A stretch of DNA of 9,025 bases from an uncultured Oscillibacter sp. (GCA_902462475.1 CABQCB010000057.1:1-9025), one strand, 5' to 3'; shown: positions 1 to 5,985, counted from the first letter of the stretch. Made by a program: numbers and translations. The notes: a model not told the origin generated them from the letters alone.

Positions 1-409
1 CCCTGGCATCGTGCCACAGTTTCAGCACACTGCCCATGGCTACATTCACGGTGCCGCCGGAGAGCGTGTAGTACTCCTGGCAGTCCTGGAGCAACCGGAT
101 GATCCGCCCATCCACCTGCACCGGGGCGATACCCGCCTGGTCGTTGACGGTTTTCAGGTTGTTCAATCCAGGGTAGTCGTTGTAGATATCAAAGAGCTGA
201 TGGTATTCCAGTAGCGCGTCATGGATTTCCTGGGCCTGGGCCTGGAAGGCCTCCTCCGACTCGGCGTAGCCCAGAATGGTGGTGACGGTGTCAAACAGCG
301 TCAGGAACGTGGCCTGATACTGCTTGGGCGCGGCCTGGTCCGCCGGGGCGGCGGCACAGCCGGTCAGCACCAGCACCGAAAGGGCCAGTGCGGCGATCCG
401 TACTCGCAT
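1..409 (-). CDS. apbE: ApbE-family FAD:protein FMN transferase lipoprotein (C-terminus cut by window edge)
   Basis: The visible 136 residues are the N-terminal part. ApbE enzymes use FAD to attach FMN through a phosphoester bond to Ser/Thr of exported proteins, on the outer face of the membrane in Gram-positives. The start MRVRIAALALSVLVLTGC is a lipoprotein signal with lipobox LTGC (Cys18). Then come family hallmarks: FDTVTTILGYAESEE near residues 39-53, the segment FDIYNDYPGLNNLKTVND around 73-90, and SGGTVNVAMGSVLKLWHDAR at about 117-136, which matches the ApbE region usually written as G-x-D-x-x-x-G-x-L-x-x-x-W. The start follows the upstream lipoprotein stop by only 4 bases and has no strong ribosome site of its own, so translation is probably coupled and the two genes co-transcribed. 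The catalytic C-terminal part lies outside the window, so activity cannot be judged. Family call is firm. Confidence 0.9.
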   Translation of the reverse strand, partial: MRVRIAALALSVLVLTGCAAAPADQAAPKQYQATFLTLFDTVTTILGYAESEEAFQAQAQEIHDALLEYHQLFDIYNDYPGLNNLKTVNDQAGIAPVQVDGRIIRLLQDCQEYYTLSGGTVNVAMGSVLKLWHDAR

Positions 410-413
410 GGGC

Positions 414-1472
414 TTACCGGGCGGCCTTGGTGATCAGCTCCTGGAAGCCGCCAATGGCGATGGTGACGGAGGAGGCAAGATCTGCGTCGGCGGGCTGGGT
501 GCGCTCGCCCACGGCAATGCCGCTCACTTCCTCCGCGGTCTTGCCGGTGACGTAGGCGGCAAAGGAGGCAGCCTGCTCGTTCCACTCGGCGATAGCGCCG
601 CCGTAGGCCTTCATGCCGTAGTTTTCGCCCAGCTGGTTCTTGGTCTGCACGGGGGTGGTGAGGTCGCTGGTGACGGCGCCGGCGGCGTCGAACTTCACGG
701 CGGGCTGCACGCCGTCCAGCAGGCAGCTGGTGATGGTGTCGCCGCTGAACGTCACGGCGGCGATGTTGACGTCAAACTGGGCCAGGCCCTCTTCCTCCGC
801 ACCTGCGCTCTTGCTGCTGCCCAGGGAGGCGGTGGTGGTCAGCGCCAAGCGGTCGCCCTTCTGGGCGCCCAGGTGCTGGGCGCTCTCCGCGGCGGCTTCG
901 ATGGCAGCCACGTAACCGCCCAGATAAATGGTGGCCACAGAGGCAAGGTCGGCGTCGGCGGCATGGCCGGTCTCATCCACGGCGCCGTTTTTCAGCTCAT
1001 CCACGGTCTTGCCCACGGCGTACTCCGCCAGGGCGGCAGCCTGCTCGTTCCACTCGTAGGCGGCACCGCCGTAGGCCTTCATGCCATAGTTCTCGCCCAG
1101 CTCGTTCTTGGTCTGGATGGGGGCGGTGAGGTCGGTGGTGATGGCACCGGCGGCGTCAAAGTTCACCGTGGCCTGCACGCCGTCAATAACGCAGGAGTCG
1201 ATGACGCCCGCATCGTCCACAGTGACGGCGGCAAGCGTCACGTCAAAGCTGGCGGAGCCGGGTTCTTCCACGCCGGCGCCGGCGCTGCCGTCCAGGCTGG
1301 TGAGGACCGCCAGGCCCGTCTTGACGCTGCCCTCCGCCGCGGGAGCTGCGGGCGTCTCGGTTTCCTGGGCGCCTTCCTGGGGCGGGCAGACGTGGACCTG
1401 GGTGCCGGAGCAGCCTGCCAGCAGTCCGGCGGCCAGGGCCAAGGTCAGGATCCCTGCAAAAAAACGTTTCAT
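414..1472 (-). CDS. Lipoprotein with two tandem FMN-binding-like domains, probable ApbE partner
   Basis: This 352-residue exported protein starts MKRFFAGILTLALAAGLLAGC, a signal peptide with lipobox LAGC (Cys21), then a short Pro/Ala/Glu-rich linker (about 22-50). Two homologous domains follow, about residues 52-196 and 208-352, repeating every 156 residues; both contain TKN-x-LGENYGMKAYGGA and WNEQAA. The end of each (DADLASVATIYLGG at 173-186, DADLASSVTIAIGG at 329-342) resembles the D-x-x-S-G-A-T-x-[S/T] flavinylation region of FMN-binding domains, but residues 183 (Tyr) and 339 (Ala) occupy the acceptor position. I chose the ATG at 1472 because AGGAGG lies 5 bases upstream (1478-1483) and the signal peptide begins there; the longer reading frame to 1616 would cross a terminator. 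Adjacent apbE suggests a role in flavin-linked extracellular redox chemistry. That role is inferred; similar proteins in gut Clostridia are, as far as I know, uncharacterised. Confidence 0.82.
   Translation of the reverse strand: MKRFFAGILTLALAAGLLAGCSGTQVHVCPPQEGAQETETPAAPAAEGSVKTGLAVLTSLDGSAGAGVEEPGSASFDVTLAAVTVDDAGVIDSCVIDGVQATVNFDAAGAITTDLTAPIQTKNELGENYGMKAYGGAAYEWNEQAAALAEYAVGKTVDELKNGAVDETGHAADADLASVATIYLGGYVAAIEAAAESAQHLGAQKGDRLALTTTASLGSSKSAGAEEEGLAQFDVNIAAVTFSGDTITSCLLDGVQPAVKFDAAGAVTSDLTTPVQTKNQLGENYGMKAYGGAIAEWNEQAASFAAYVTGKTAEEVSGIAVGERTQPADADLASSVTIAIGGFQELITKAAR
417..1319 (-). repeat. Intragenic tandem duplication, period 468 bp
   Basis: The coding DNA for the two domains of the lipoprotein (about 885-1319 and 417-851) is still visibly similar at nucleotide level. 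The best stretch is around 1077-1133 versus 609-665, which differ at only a few positions. The period is 468 bp (156 codons) and the frame is preserved. The outer parts are more diverged, so this is an old or partly homogenised duplication rather than a fresh one. Confidence 0.8.
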
Positions 1473-1512
1473 AGAAGCCTCCTGTATGTGTTGATCTTGG
1501 TATTTGCAAAGA

Positions 1513-1534
1513 GTTTGATATAAATTTATCAAAC
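1513..1534 (-). promoter_or_regulatory. Inverted repeat upstream of lipoprotein-apbE, candidate operator
   Basis: GTTTGATA-N6-TATCAAAC is a perfect 8-bp inverted repeat, 41 bases upstream of the lipoprotein start codon, in an AT-rich spacer inside otherwise GC-rich DNA. It lies where a promoter for the gene pair must be, although I cannot fix a convincing -35/-10 pair. The core TTGAT-N8-ATCAA resembles CRP/FNR-type half-sites, but the spacing is wider than the classic N4 FNR box, so the regulator is unknown. Confidence 0.5.
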
Positions 1535-1560
1535 AAAGCTTAATGACAGATAGATAGAAC

Positions 1561-1576
1561 CTAAATAAATATTTAG
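1561..1576. promoter_or_regulatory. Second AT-rich palindrome, candidate regulatory site
   Basis: CTAAATA-AA-TATTTAG is a perfect 7-bp inverted repeat lying 26 bases beyond the first one, between the kinase terminator and the lipoprotein promoter region. The two-base centre makes an RNA hairpin unlikely, so a DNA-binding site is the more natural reading. AT-rich spacers produce such palindromes by chance, so confidence is limited. Confidence 0.3.
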
Positions 1577-1583
1577 AAAACAA

Positions 1584-1611
1584 AAAAATATGCCCTTTCG
1601 GGCATATTTTT
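1584..1611 (-). terminator. Intrinsic terminator after the histidine kinase gene
   Basis: A perfect 12-bp stem (AAAAATATGCCC paired with GGGCATATTTTT) has a four-base loop (TTTC on the plus strand). It begins 2 bases past the kinase stop codon (1613-1615). Read on the minus strand it ends in a T run, so it should stop kinase transcripts before the lipoprotein-apbE pair. It is symmetrical enough to act in both directions, but there is no plus-strand gene here to terminate. Confidence 0.9.
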
Positions 1612-1612
1612 G

Positions 1613-3325
1613 TCAACTCTGCCCCGGCTGGGTCACCGGGATCGTCACGCAGAACGTGACGCCGACTCCCAGTCGGTTTTCTACATCGATGTCACCGTGG
1701 TGATCTTCCACCATCTGGGCCACAATGGCAAGGCCCAGCCCTGTGCCGTACCCCTCCGACTTGGTGGTGAAGAAGGGCTCAAAAATATGGGGGATCACCT
1801 CCGGCGCAATGCCCGGTCCTGTGTCCCGCACCCGGAAGCATACGTTCTGTCCTTCCAGACTGGTGGAGAGGGTGAGCGTGCCGCCGTGCTCTTTCATGGC
1901 GTCAAAGGCATTGAGAACCAGATTCAGCAGGATCTGGGAAAGCTGCAGCTCGTTTCCGTCCATCCGGACAGCGGCGCAGGCAAGCTCCAGCCGAATCTCG
2001 ACCTCCTCCGGCTTGGCGGGCTTTGCCACGCTCATGACCTTTTTGACCAGCTCATCCGGGCATAGCGGCCGGAACACGCTTTCCGAATGCTTGCGGGAAA
2101 GGTCGGAAAGACGCTGCACCAACGTTTTTGCTTTCACGGAGGTGTTGTAGATCTCCAGAATGTCGTCATAAATGGCGCTGTCGCTCTCCGGCAGCTTTTC
2201 CAGGGCCATGAGGCTGTACCCCATGATGGGGGAGAGGAGATTGTTGAATTCGTGGGAGATGCTGGAGGTCAGCGTACCGATCATCTCCAGACGCTGGTGG
2301 TGGGCCAGCTGCGCGGTTTTTCGGTTGAGGGCCTCCACGGCTTCCGCCTTGGCCTGTACCACGGCCAGCTCCTGGCGGTAGCGGCGGCTTTTTCCGGAGA
2401 CGCGGATCAGCAGGATCACCAGCAGCACGAGGCCTGCGGCCATAAGACCGGCGGAGCAGACCAGCCGGGCGGCCATGGAGCGCATGGGAGACCAGAAAGC
2501 GTTGTAATCCGCTGCCACGCCCACGGCAAAATATCCGTTGGTATCTGCACCGGCAGGTGTGACGGCCAGGCGCATGGAGGACCCACCGGAATCGGGAGAC
2601 AGGGCGACGAAGGACGCGCCCTCTTTATTCGCGTTCTGATAGTGCAGCAGTACTGCCCCTGCGTCGGATGCGGTGTTCGGGGCGTCGGACAGGAGCACTG
2701 CGGTGAGCGCGCCGTCCTGGGGGAGGACCAGGGTGGTGCCGCGGACATCCATCAGGAGGACCTGCTCCCGGTAATTTTCCCGGTCTGCCGGCAGCGCAGC
2801 GGTGATTTGGTCATAAAAGCCGGAGAGTGTCAGGACCAGCCCGTCATATAGGCCGGGAGAGCGCTCATGGAGCAGGGCCAGATAGATCCCGCCGCCGTCG
2901 TCCAGACAGACCAGGGCCTCCTCTGGGGAGTCCGGCGTGACCTGAGGGGCGAAACGCAGCCCCTGGAGCTGCCGGGAAGCAGGGTACGGCGTTCCGTCTT
3001 GCACGGACAGAGCCGAGCAAAAGTCCAGGTCCTGTCCGGTCAGGGCGCTTTCCAGTGCCAGTGCTGCCTGACGGGGGTCGCCCTGCTGCCAGGCATCGCG
3101 TGCGGGCGGCGTGTCCGCGGCGGCACAGAGACGATCGAAAGAATCCTCCAGCACTGCGGCAATGGCCTGGTCCACGGTATGGCCGGTATGCAAAAGGCGC
3201 TGGTCCGCACTTTGAAGAACGGCTTCCCCATACCGGCGGATGGCCTGCTGTCCTGCGGCGGCACCCAAAAGCACCAGAATCAGCCCCAGGACAAAGAGCA
3301 GTCTGGGCAGCCTTTTTACGTGCAT
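1613..3325 (-). CDS. Membrane sensor histidine kinase
   Basis: This 570-residue two-component sensor autophosphorylates on His and passes phosphate to a response regulator. TM1 is at about residues 7-24, an extracellular sensing region of about 260 residues follows (possibly Cache-like, not recognised with certainty), and TM2 is at about 287-309. A short helical linker (about 312-345) leads to the H-box SSISHEFNNLLSPI with His358. The ATPase domain has the N-box (NLVLNAFDAM, Asn468/Asn472), G1 (DTGPGIAPE, Asp501), F-box (FEPFF, 515-519) and G2 (GTGLGLA, 527-533). All catalytic boxes are intact. The SHEFNNLL H-box resembles the NtrB-like kinase group (HPK4). The start at 3325 has GGGGAGG upstream at about 8 bases. 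Its natural partner is the divergent OmpR-type regulator at 3403; the ligand is unknown. The downstream lipoprotein-apbE pair is a possible target. Confidence 0.93.
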   Translation of the reverse strand: MHVKRLPRLLFVLGLILVLLGAAAGQQAIRRYGEAVLQSADQRLLHTGHTVDQAIAAVLEDSFDRLCAAADTPPARDAWQQGDPRQAALALESALTGQDLDFCSALSVQDGTPYPASRQLQGLRFAPQVTPDSPEEALVCLDDGGGIYLALLHERSPGLYDGLVLTLSGFYDQITAALPADRENYREQVLLMDVRGTTLVLPQDGALTAVLLSDAPNTASDAGAVLLHYQNANKEGASFVALSPDSGGSSMRLAVTPAGADTNGYFAVGVAADYNAFWSPMRSMAARLVCSAGLMAAGLVLLVILLIRVSGKSRRYRQELAVVQAKAEAVEALNRKTAQLAHHQRLEMIGTLTSSISHEFNNLLSPIMGYSLMALEKLPESDSAIYDDILEIYNTSVKAKTLVQRLSDLSRKHSESVFRPLCPDELVKKVMSVAKPAKPEEVEIRLELACAAVRMDGNELQLSQILLNLVLNAFDAMKEHGGTLTLSTSLEGQNVCFRVRDTGPGIAPEVIPHIFEPFFTTKSEGYGTGLGLAIVAQMVEDHHGDIDVENRLGVGVTFCVTIPVTQPGQS

Positions 3326-3340
3326 ATGAGTTTCCTCCCC

Positions 3341-3369
3341 TTGTCAAGTGCGCTTTGAAAAATTATACT
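3341..3369 (+). promoter_or_regulatory. Sigma-A promoter for the response regulator
   Basis: TTGTCA (3341-3346), a 17-bp spacer and TATACT (3364-3369) are one mismatch each from consensus. Transcription would start near 3376, giving a leader of about 27 bases that contains the AGGAGG at 3391-3396. Its -10 overlaps the opposing kinase promoter. Confidence 0.75.
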
Positions 3370-3391
3370 ATGGGGAAAGGGAAGCTGTAAA
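3362..3391 (-). promoter_or_regulatory. Sigma-A promoter for the histidine kinase
   Basis: On the minus strand TTTACA (3386-3391), an 18-bp spacer and a perfect TATAAT (3362-3367) form a good promoter. The start would be near 3355, leaving a leader of about 30 bases with the GGGGAGG ribosome site. It shares bases 3364-3367 with the -10 of the regulator promoter on the other strand. Confidence 0.7.
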
Positions 3392-3402
3392 GGAGGTTGT
3401 TT

Positions 3403-4086
3403 ATGGCAGACAGAGTCCTGATCGTTGACGATGATGAAGCGGTATGCACCATGCTCTATAAGGTGATCCGCAGCAATGGCATTGAAGCAGACACCGCCGC
3501 CTCCGGCGCTGAGGCTCTGCGGATGGTGGAGCAGGGAAACTATGATCTGATGCTGCTGGATGTGAATATGCCGGGAATGGATGGGTTTGAGGTGGTGCAG
3601 ACCCTACGGCAGCGGGGCGTACGCATCCCTATCATGATCGTCAGCGGACGGCAGGAGGACTACGACACCCTCTACGGTCTGGATCTCGGGGCGGACGACT
3701 ATGTGACCAAGCCCTTCAATCCCGTGGTGCTGGGGGCGAAAGTAAAGGCGCTGATCCGGCGGAGCCGGAATCACAGTGCAGGCTCCGGCGAGGAGATCAT
3801 TGCGGGGCCCTTCCGCTATCATACGGGAACGCTGCGGTTTTATAAAAACGGCCGGGAGATCCCCCTATCCTCCAAGGAAAACGCGATGATGAAGCTGTTC
3901 ATCGACAATGTCAACCGCATATTCTCCAAGGACATGCTCTATGACATGATCTGGGGCGGGGCGATCATCGATGAAAATGCCATCATGGTCTATGTGAACC
4001 GTCTGCGGCAGAAAATTGAGGATGACCCGTCGAAACCCCGGTATATTCAAACGGTCCGGGGGCTGGGCTACCGTTTTTTGGTTTGA
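3403..4086 (+). CDS. OmpR/PhoB-type response regulator
   Basis: This 227-residue DNA-binding regulator has the normal length for the family. The receiver domain (about 1-118) shows the acidic pocket D9-D10-D11, phospho-acceptor Asp53 in LLDVNMPGMDG, Ser81 in the switch Thr/Ser position and Lys103 in TKPF. The C-terminal winged helix (about 135-227) ends with the typical YIQTVRGLGYRF. All key residues are present, so it should be phosphorylated normally. ATG at 3403 is chosen because AGGAGG lies 6 bases upstream; a TTG at 3397 would overlap the ribosome site. It is divergent from the sensor kinase gene, with which it very likely pairs. Targets are unknown; autoregulation through the shared intergenic region and control of lipoprotein-apbE are reasonable guesses. 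Confidence 0.95.
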   Translation: MADRVLIVDDDEAVCTMLYKVIRSNGIEADTAASGAEALRMVEQGNYDLMLLDVNMPGMDGFEVVQTLRQRGVRIPIMIVSGRQEDYDTLYGLDLGADDYVTKPFNPVVLGAKVKALIRRSRNHSAGSGEEIIAGPFRYHTGTLRFYKNGREIPLSSKENAMMKLFIDNVNRIFSKDMLYDMIWGGAIIDENAIMVYVNRLRQKIEDDPSKPRYIQTVRGLGYRFLV

Positions 4087-4157
4087 CGGCAGATTCTGCG
4101 GAGATACCGGTCTCCGTTTGCCGGAAAGAACGGGATCCGCAGCGTGCGCAATGCAGA

Positions 4158-4187
4158 AAAAAGACACGCTTTGCAGCGTGTCTTTTT
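4158..4187. terminator. Bidirectional terminator between response regulator and TetR gene
   Basis: A perfect 13-bp stem AAAAAGACACGCT / AGCGTGTCTTTTT with loop TTGC has A and T runs at its base. It can therefore terminate the regulator (plus, stop at 4086) and the convergent TetR gene (minus, stop at 4250). A weaker hairpin CGGAGA-N6-TCTCCG at 4099-4116 precedes it. Confidence 0.85.
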
Positions 4188-4249
4188 AAGTATCCGCACA
4201 GCCTGTGACTTCCCGGCCGCCTGTGCCGGAAAGCCTGCCGGCAGAGAGG

Positions 4250-4819
4250 TCATACATGACCCGAGGAATATGCCTTTGATTGGTCCGCGTTTCCCAGCAT
4301 ATGGACGATGGAGGGGAAGAAGAAGCGGGCCATCTCCTCGGGGCTGGTGGTGTCATGCTCCAAAAGCCATTCCAGAGTGGTATTGAACAGTGCGCCGATA
4401 TACATGTAGAGCTGGTACTTTTCTATGGAGGAAGAGGGCATGGTCCCCTCAATGCTCTCATGGAACCGGTTCAGCTCTTCCAGAAAGACGAACGCAAATC
4501 CGGAGCGGTACAGGTCCAGAATGTAGCTTCGATAAGTATGAAAATATTGAAAGCTCAGAAGAATATTTTCATAGGTATAAAAGCTCTCCTGTCCCGGCGG
4601 GATTTTGCTGCGGAAATCGTCCAGCACGTCCCGGATCAAGGTGACCAGCACATCCTCTTTGGAACAGTAATTCCGGTAAAAGGAGGCGCGCGCCACGCCC
4701 GCCCCCTCCACCAGCTCCGTGATGGTGATCTCGGAGAGACTCTTTTTCTGCATCAGGGAAAAGAGCGTATGGGTGATGTTTTTTTTGACGCGGAGATTGG
4801 CTGCCCTTCGTTTGTCCAT
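4250..4819 (-). CDS. TetR/AcrR-family transcriptional repressor
   Basis: This 189-residue protein has the usual TetR length. The N-terminal helix-turn-helix spans about residues 13-58, with the recognition segment ITITELVEGAGVARASFYRNY (32-52, the serine-phenylalanine-tyrosine pattern typical of TetR helix 3). The C-terminal two thirds are helical and rich in aromatic residues (FQYFHTYRSYILDLY, YQLYMYIGALF), as in ligand-binding domains that hold hydrophobic effectors; I do not recognise a specific ligand class. The start at 4819 has AAAGGGG 8 bases upstream. It is divergent from the DegV-MATE-GDPD operon, and inverted repeats with GAGAC/GTCTC half-sites cover both promoters, so it most likely represses itself and that operon. 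The effector may be a fatty acid or a MATE substrate; this is inference. Confidence 0.92.
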   Translation of the reverse strand: MDKRRAANLRVKKNITHTLFSLMQKKSLSEITITELVEGAGVARASFYRNYCSKEDVLVTLIRDVLDDFRSKIPPGQESFYTYENILLSFQYFHTYRSYILDLYRSGFAFVFLEELNRFHESIEGTMPSSSIEKYQLYMYIGALFNTTLEWLLEHDTTSPEEMARFFFPSIVHMLGNADQSKAYSSGHV

Positions 4820-4840
4820 ACCGTTGGCCCCTTTGAAATA

Positions 4841-4867
4841 TGAGACATAAGCGCAGAAATTGTCTCA
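4841..4867. promoter_or_regulatory. Inverted repeat 1 in the TetR leader, candidate TetR operator
   Basis: TGAGACA-N13-TGTCTCA is a perfect 7-bp inverted repeat lying just upstream of the TetR ribosome site (4828-4834). It shares its GAGAC half-site with the second repeat at 4888-4912. In the TetR transcript it could also fold as a hairpin. Confidence 0.6.
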
Positions 4868-4877
4868 GTGCCGGGAA

Positions 4878-4906
4878 TTGATGCATCTGAGACTATGTGA
4901 TACACT
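4878..4906 (+). promoter_or_regulatory. Probable promoter of the DegV-MATE-GDPD operon
   Basis: TTGATG (4878-4883), a 17-bp spacer and TACACT (4901-4906) make a moderate sigma-A promoter with a start near 4913. The inverted repeat at 4888-4912 covers its spacer, -10 and start, as expected for repression by the divergent TetR protein. The leader to the DegV start would be about 205 bases, which is long, so another promoter is possible. Confidence 0.5.
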
Positions 4907-4912
4907 TGTCTC
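4888..4912. promoter_or_regulatory. Inverted repeat 2 between TetR and DegV, candidate TetR operator
   Basis: GAGAC (4889-4893) and GTCTC (4908-4912) are separated by 14 bases, with a smaller GTG-ATA-CAC symmetry inside. It overlaps the -10 of the rightward promoter and the expected start site of the leftward one, so a single bound repressor could shut both. The half-site is the same as in the repeat at 4841-4867. Confidence 0.6.
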
Positions 4913-5118
4913 GTATTTTATCATGATTTTCCGCCTTGTCAATGAATGGAAGACGAAGCGGACCGCGGCAAACACCCCAGCCTTGCGGAAAGCCCGCTTT
5001 TTACAGCGGCTTGAAGGTCGGAATGGGCAGCTTTGTGCGTCTGATGTGCCCCGCTGAGGGGATCGCCGCGGGAGAGAGGTAACATCACCGAATCCAAAGG
5101 AAAGGCAGCTATCAAACG
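4913..5118 (+). other. Long untranslated leader of the DegV operon
   Basis: About 205 bases lie between the likely start site and the DegV ATG. I see an imperfect stem AAGCCCGCT / AGCGGCTT at about 4989-5012 with a T-rich loop, and a small CCCC-GCTGA-GGGG hairpin near 5049-5061. Neither is followed by a T run, so neither is a terminator. No riboswitch family or T-box element is recognised. A 46-codon frame (4942-5082) has no ribosome site and is not called. The TetR promoter occupies the first 30 bases on the other strand. Confidence 0.35.
4915..4942 (-). promoter_or_regulatory. Promoter for the TetR gene
   Basis: On the minus strand a perfect TTGACA (4937-4942), a 16-bp spacer and TAAAAT (4915-4920) form a strong promoter. 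The start falls near 4908, inside inverted repeat 2, which fits autorepression. The leader of about 90 bases contains inverted repeat 1. Confidence 0.7.
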
Positions 5119-5985
5119 ATGAAAGTGGCGATTGCAACCGATACAAACAGCGGCATGACCCGGGAAAAGGCACGGGAGCAGGGGATCTATCTTTTGCCCA
5201 TGCCCGTGATCATAGAGGACAAGATGTACCTGGAGGGGACGGATATTACCAGCGCACAGCTGTATGAGGCCATGCATCAGCATCAGACCATTTCCTCTTC
5301 CCAGCCGTCCCCGGGGCAGATCCTGGAATTTTGGGACGGCATTTTGCAGGATGGATATGATGAGATCGTCTATATCCCCATGTCCAGCGGACTGAGCAAC
5401 TCCTGCTGCAACGCGATCCGTTTTTCTCAGGAGTATGAGGGCAAGGTCCAGGTGGTGGATAACCACCGGATCTCTGTCACCCAGGAGACGTCCGTCCAGT
5501 GTGCCCAAAAGCTGGCCGGACAGGGCATGGGCGCCAAGGAGATCCGGGAATACCTGGAGCAGAGGGCCTATGACGCCAGCATCTATATCACGGTGGACTC
5601 CATGGAATATCTGAAAAAGGGCGGGCGGATCACGCCGGCGGCGGCAGCGTTTGCCACTGTGCTGAATCTGAAGCCCGTGCTGACGATCCAGGGCGACAAG
5701 CTGGATGTTTACACCAAGGCGCGGGGCATGAAGCAGGCGGAGACAAAAATGATCGAGGCAGTCCGGCAGGACCGGCTGACACGCTTTGGAGAGGTTCCTG
5801 ATTCCCAGCTGCGGGTGGAGACTGCGGGAACCTTTGAGAGCGAAGAGCAGGCACAGCGGTGGCGGCAGCTGGTCCAGGCGGAATTCCCCACGATCCCGGT
5901 ATCCTATGTGCAGCTGCCCTGCAGCATCGCCTGCCACGTGGGGATCAACGCCGCCGGGACGGGAATCGTGAAAAAGGAGGCCTGA
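5119..5985 (+). CDS. DegV-family (FakB-like) fatty-acid-binding protein
   Basis: This 288-residue cytosolic protein is of normal DegV length. DegV/FakB proteins hold a fatty acid and, with the kinase FakA, present it for conversion to acyl-phosphate for phospholipid synthesis. Family landmarks are the N-terminal MKVAIATDTNSGM strand (usually TDS-T-SD), SSQPSPGQ at 60-67, YIPMSSGLSNSCCNA at 85-99 (fatty-acid-contacting region), the highly conserved VDSMEYLKKGGRITPAAA at 159-176, LNLKPVLTIQGDKL at 182-195 and HVGINAAGTG at 273-282. ATG at 5119 is preferred because it begins the conserved first strand. Its ribosome site is unremarkable (AAAGGAAAGG, about 12 bases upstream). No FakA is in the window, so the kinase would be encoded elsewhere. 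It is the first gene of an operon with the MATE and GDPD genes, opposite a TetR repressor. Confidence 0.93.
   Translation: MKVAIATDTNSGMTREKAREQGIYLLPMPVIIEDKMYLEGTDITSAQLYEAMHQHQTISSSQPSPGQILEFWDGILQDGYDEIVYIPMSSGLSNSCCNAIRFSQEYEGKVQVVDNHRISVTQETSVQCAQKLAGQGMGAKEIREYLEQRAYDASIYITVDSMEYLKKGGRITPAAAAFATVLNLKPVLTIQGDKLDVYTKARGMKQAETKMIEAVRQDRLTRFGEVPDSQLRVETAGTFESEEQAQRWRQLVQAEFPTIPVSYVQLPCSIACHVGINAAGTGIVKKEA

Noticed and set aside
324..1523. 399-codon open frame on the plus strand opposite the lipoprotein gene
   Set aside because: It is a GC-driven antisense shadow: Gly/Ala/Val-rich low-complexity translation with no ribosome site, while the minus strand has a lipobox, a ribosome site and conserved repeats.
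1473..1616. 48-residue upstream extension of the lipoprotein to an ATG at 1616
   Set aside because: It runs through the kinase terminator and the AT-rich promoter region, and would bury the signal peptide. AGGAGG supports the ATG at 1472.
4099..4116. Hairpin CGGAGA-N6-TCTCCG after the response regulator as a separate terminator
   Set aside because: It has only a short stem and three Ts after it; the 13-bp hairpin at 4158-4187 is the obvious terminator.
4235..4244. Perfect 10-bp palindrome CTGCCGGCAG near the TetR stop
   Set aside because: It is short and GC-rich with no T run, lies 3' of the gene, and is easily explained by chance in this composition.
4942..5082. 46-codon frame in the DegV leader, possible leader peptide
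   Set aside because: There is no ribosome site, the Arg/Gly/Pro-rich sequence is not recognised, and it overlaps the TetR promoter. It could be revisited with conservation data.
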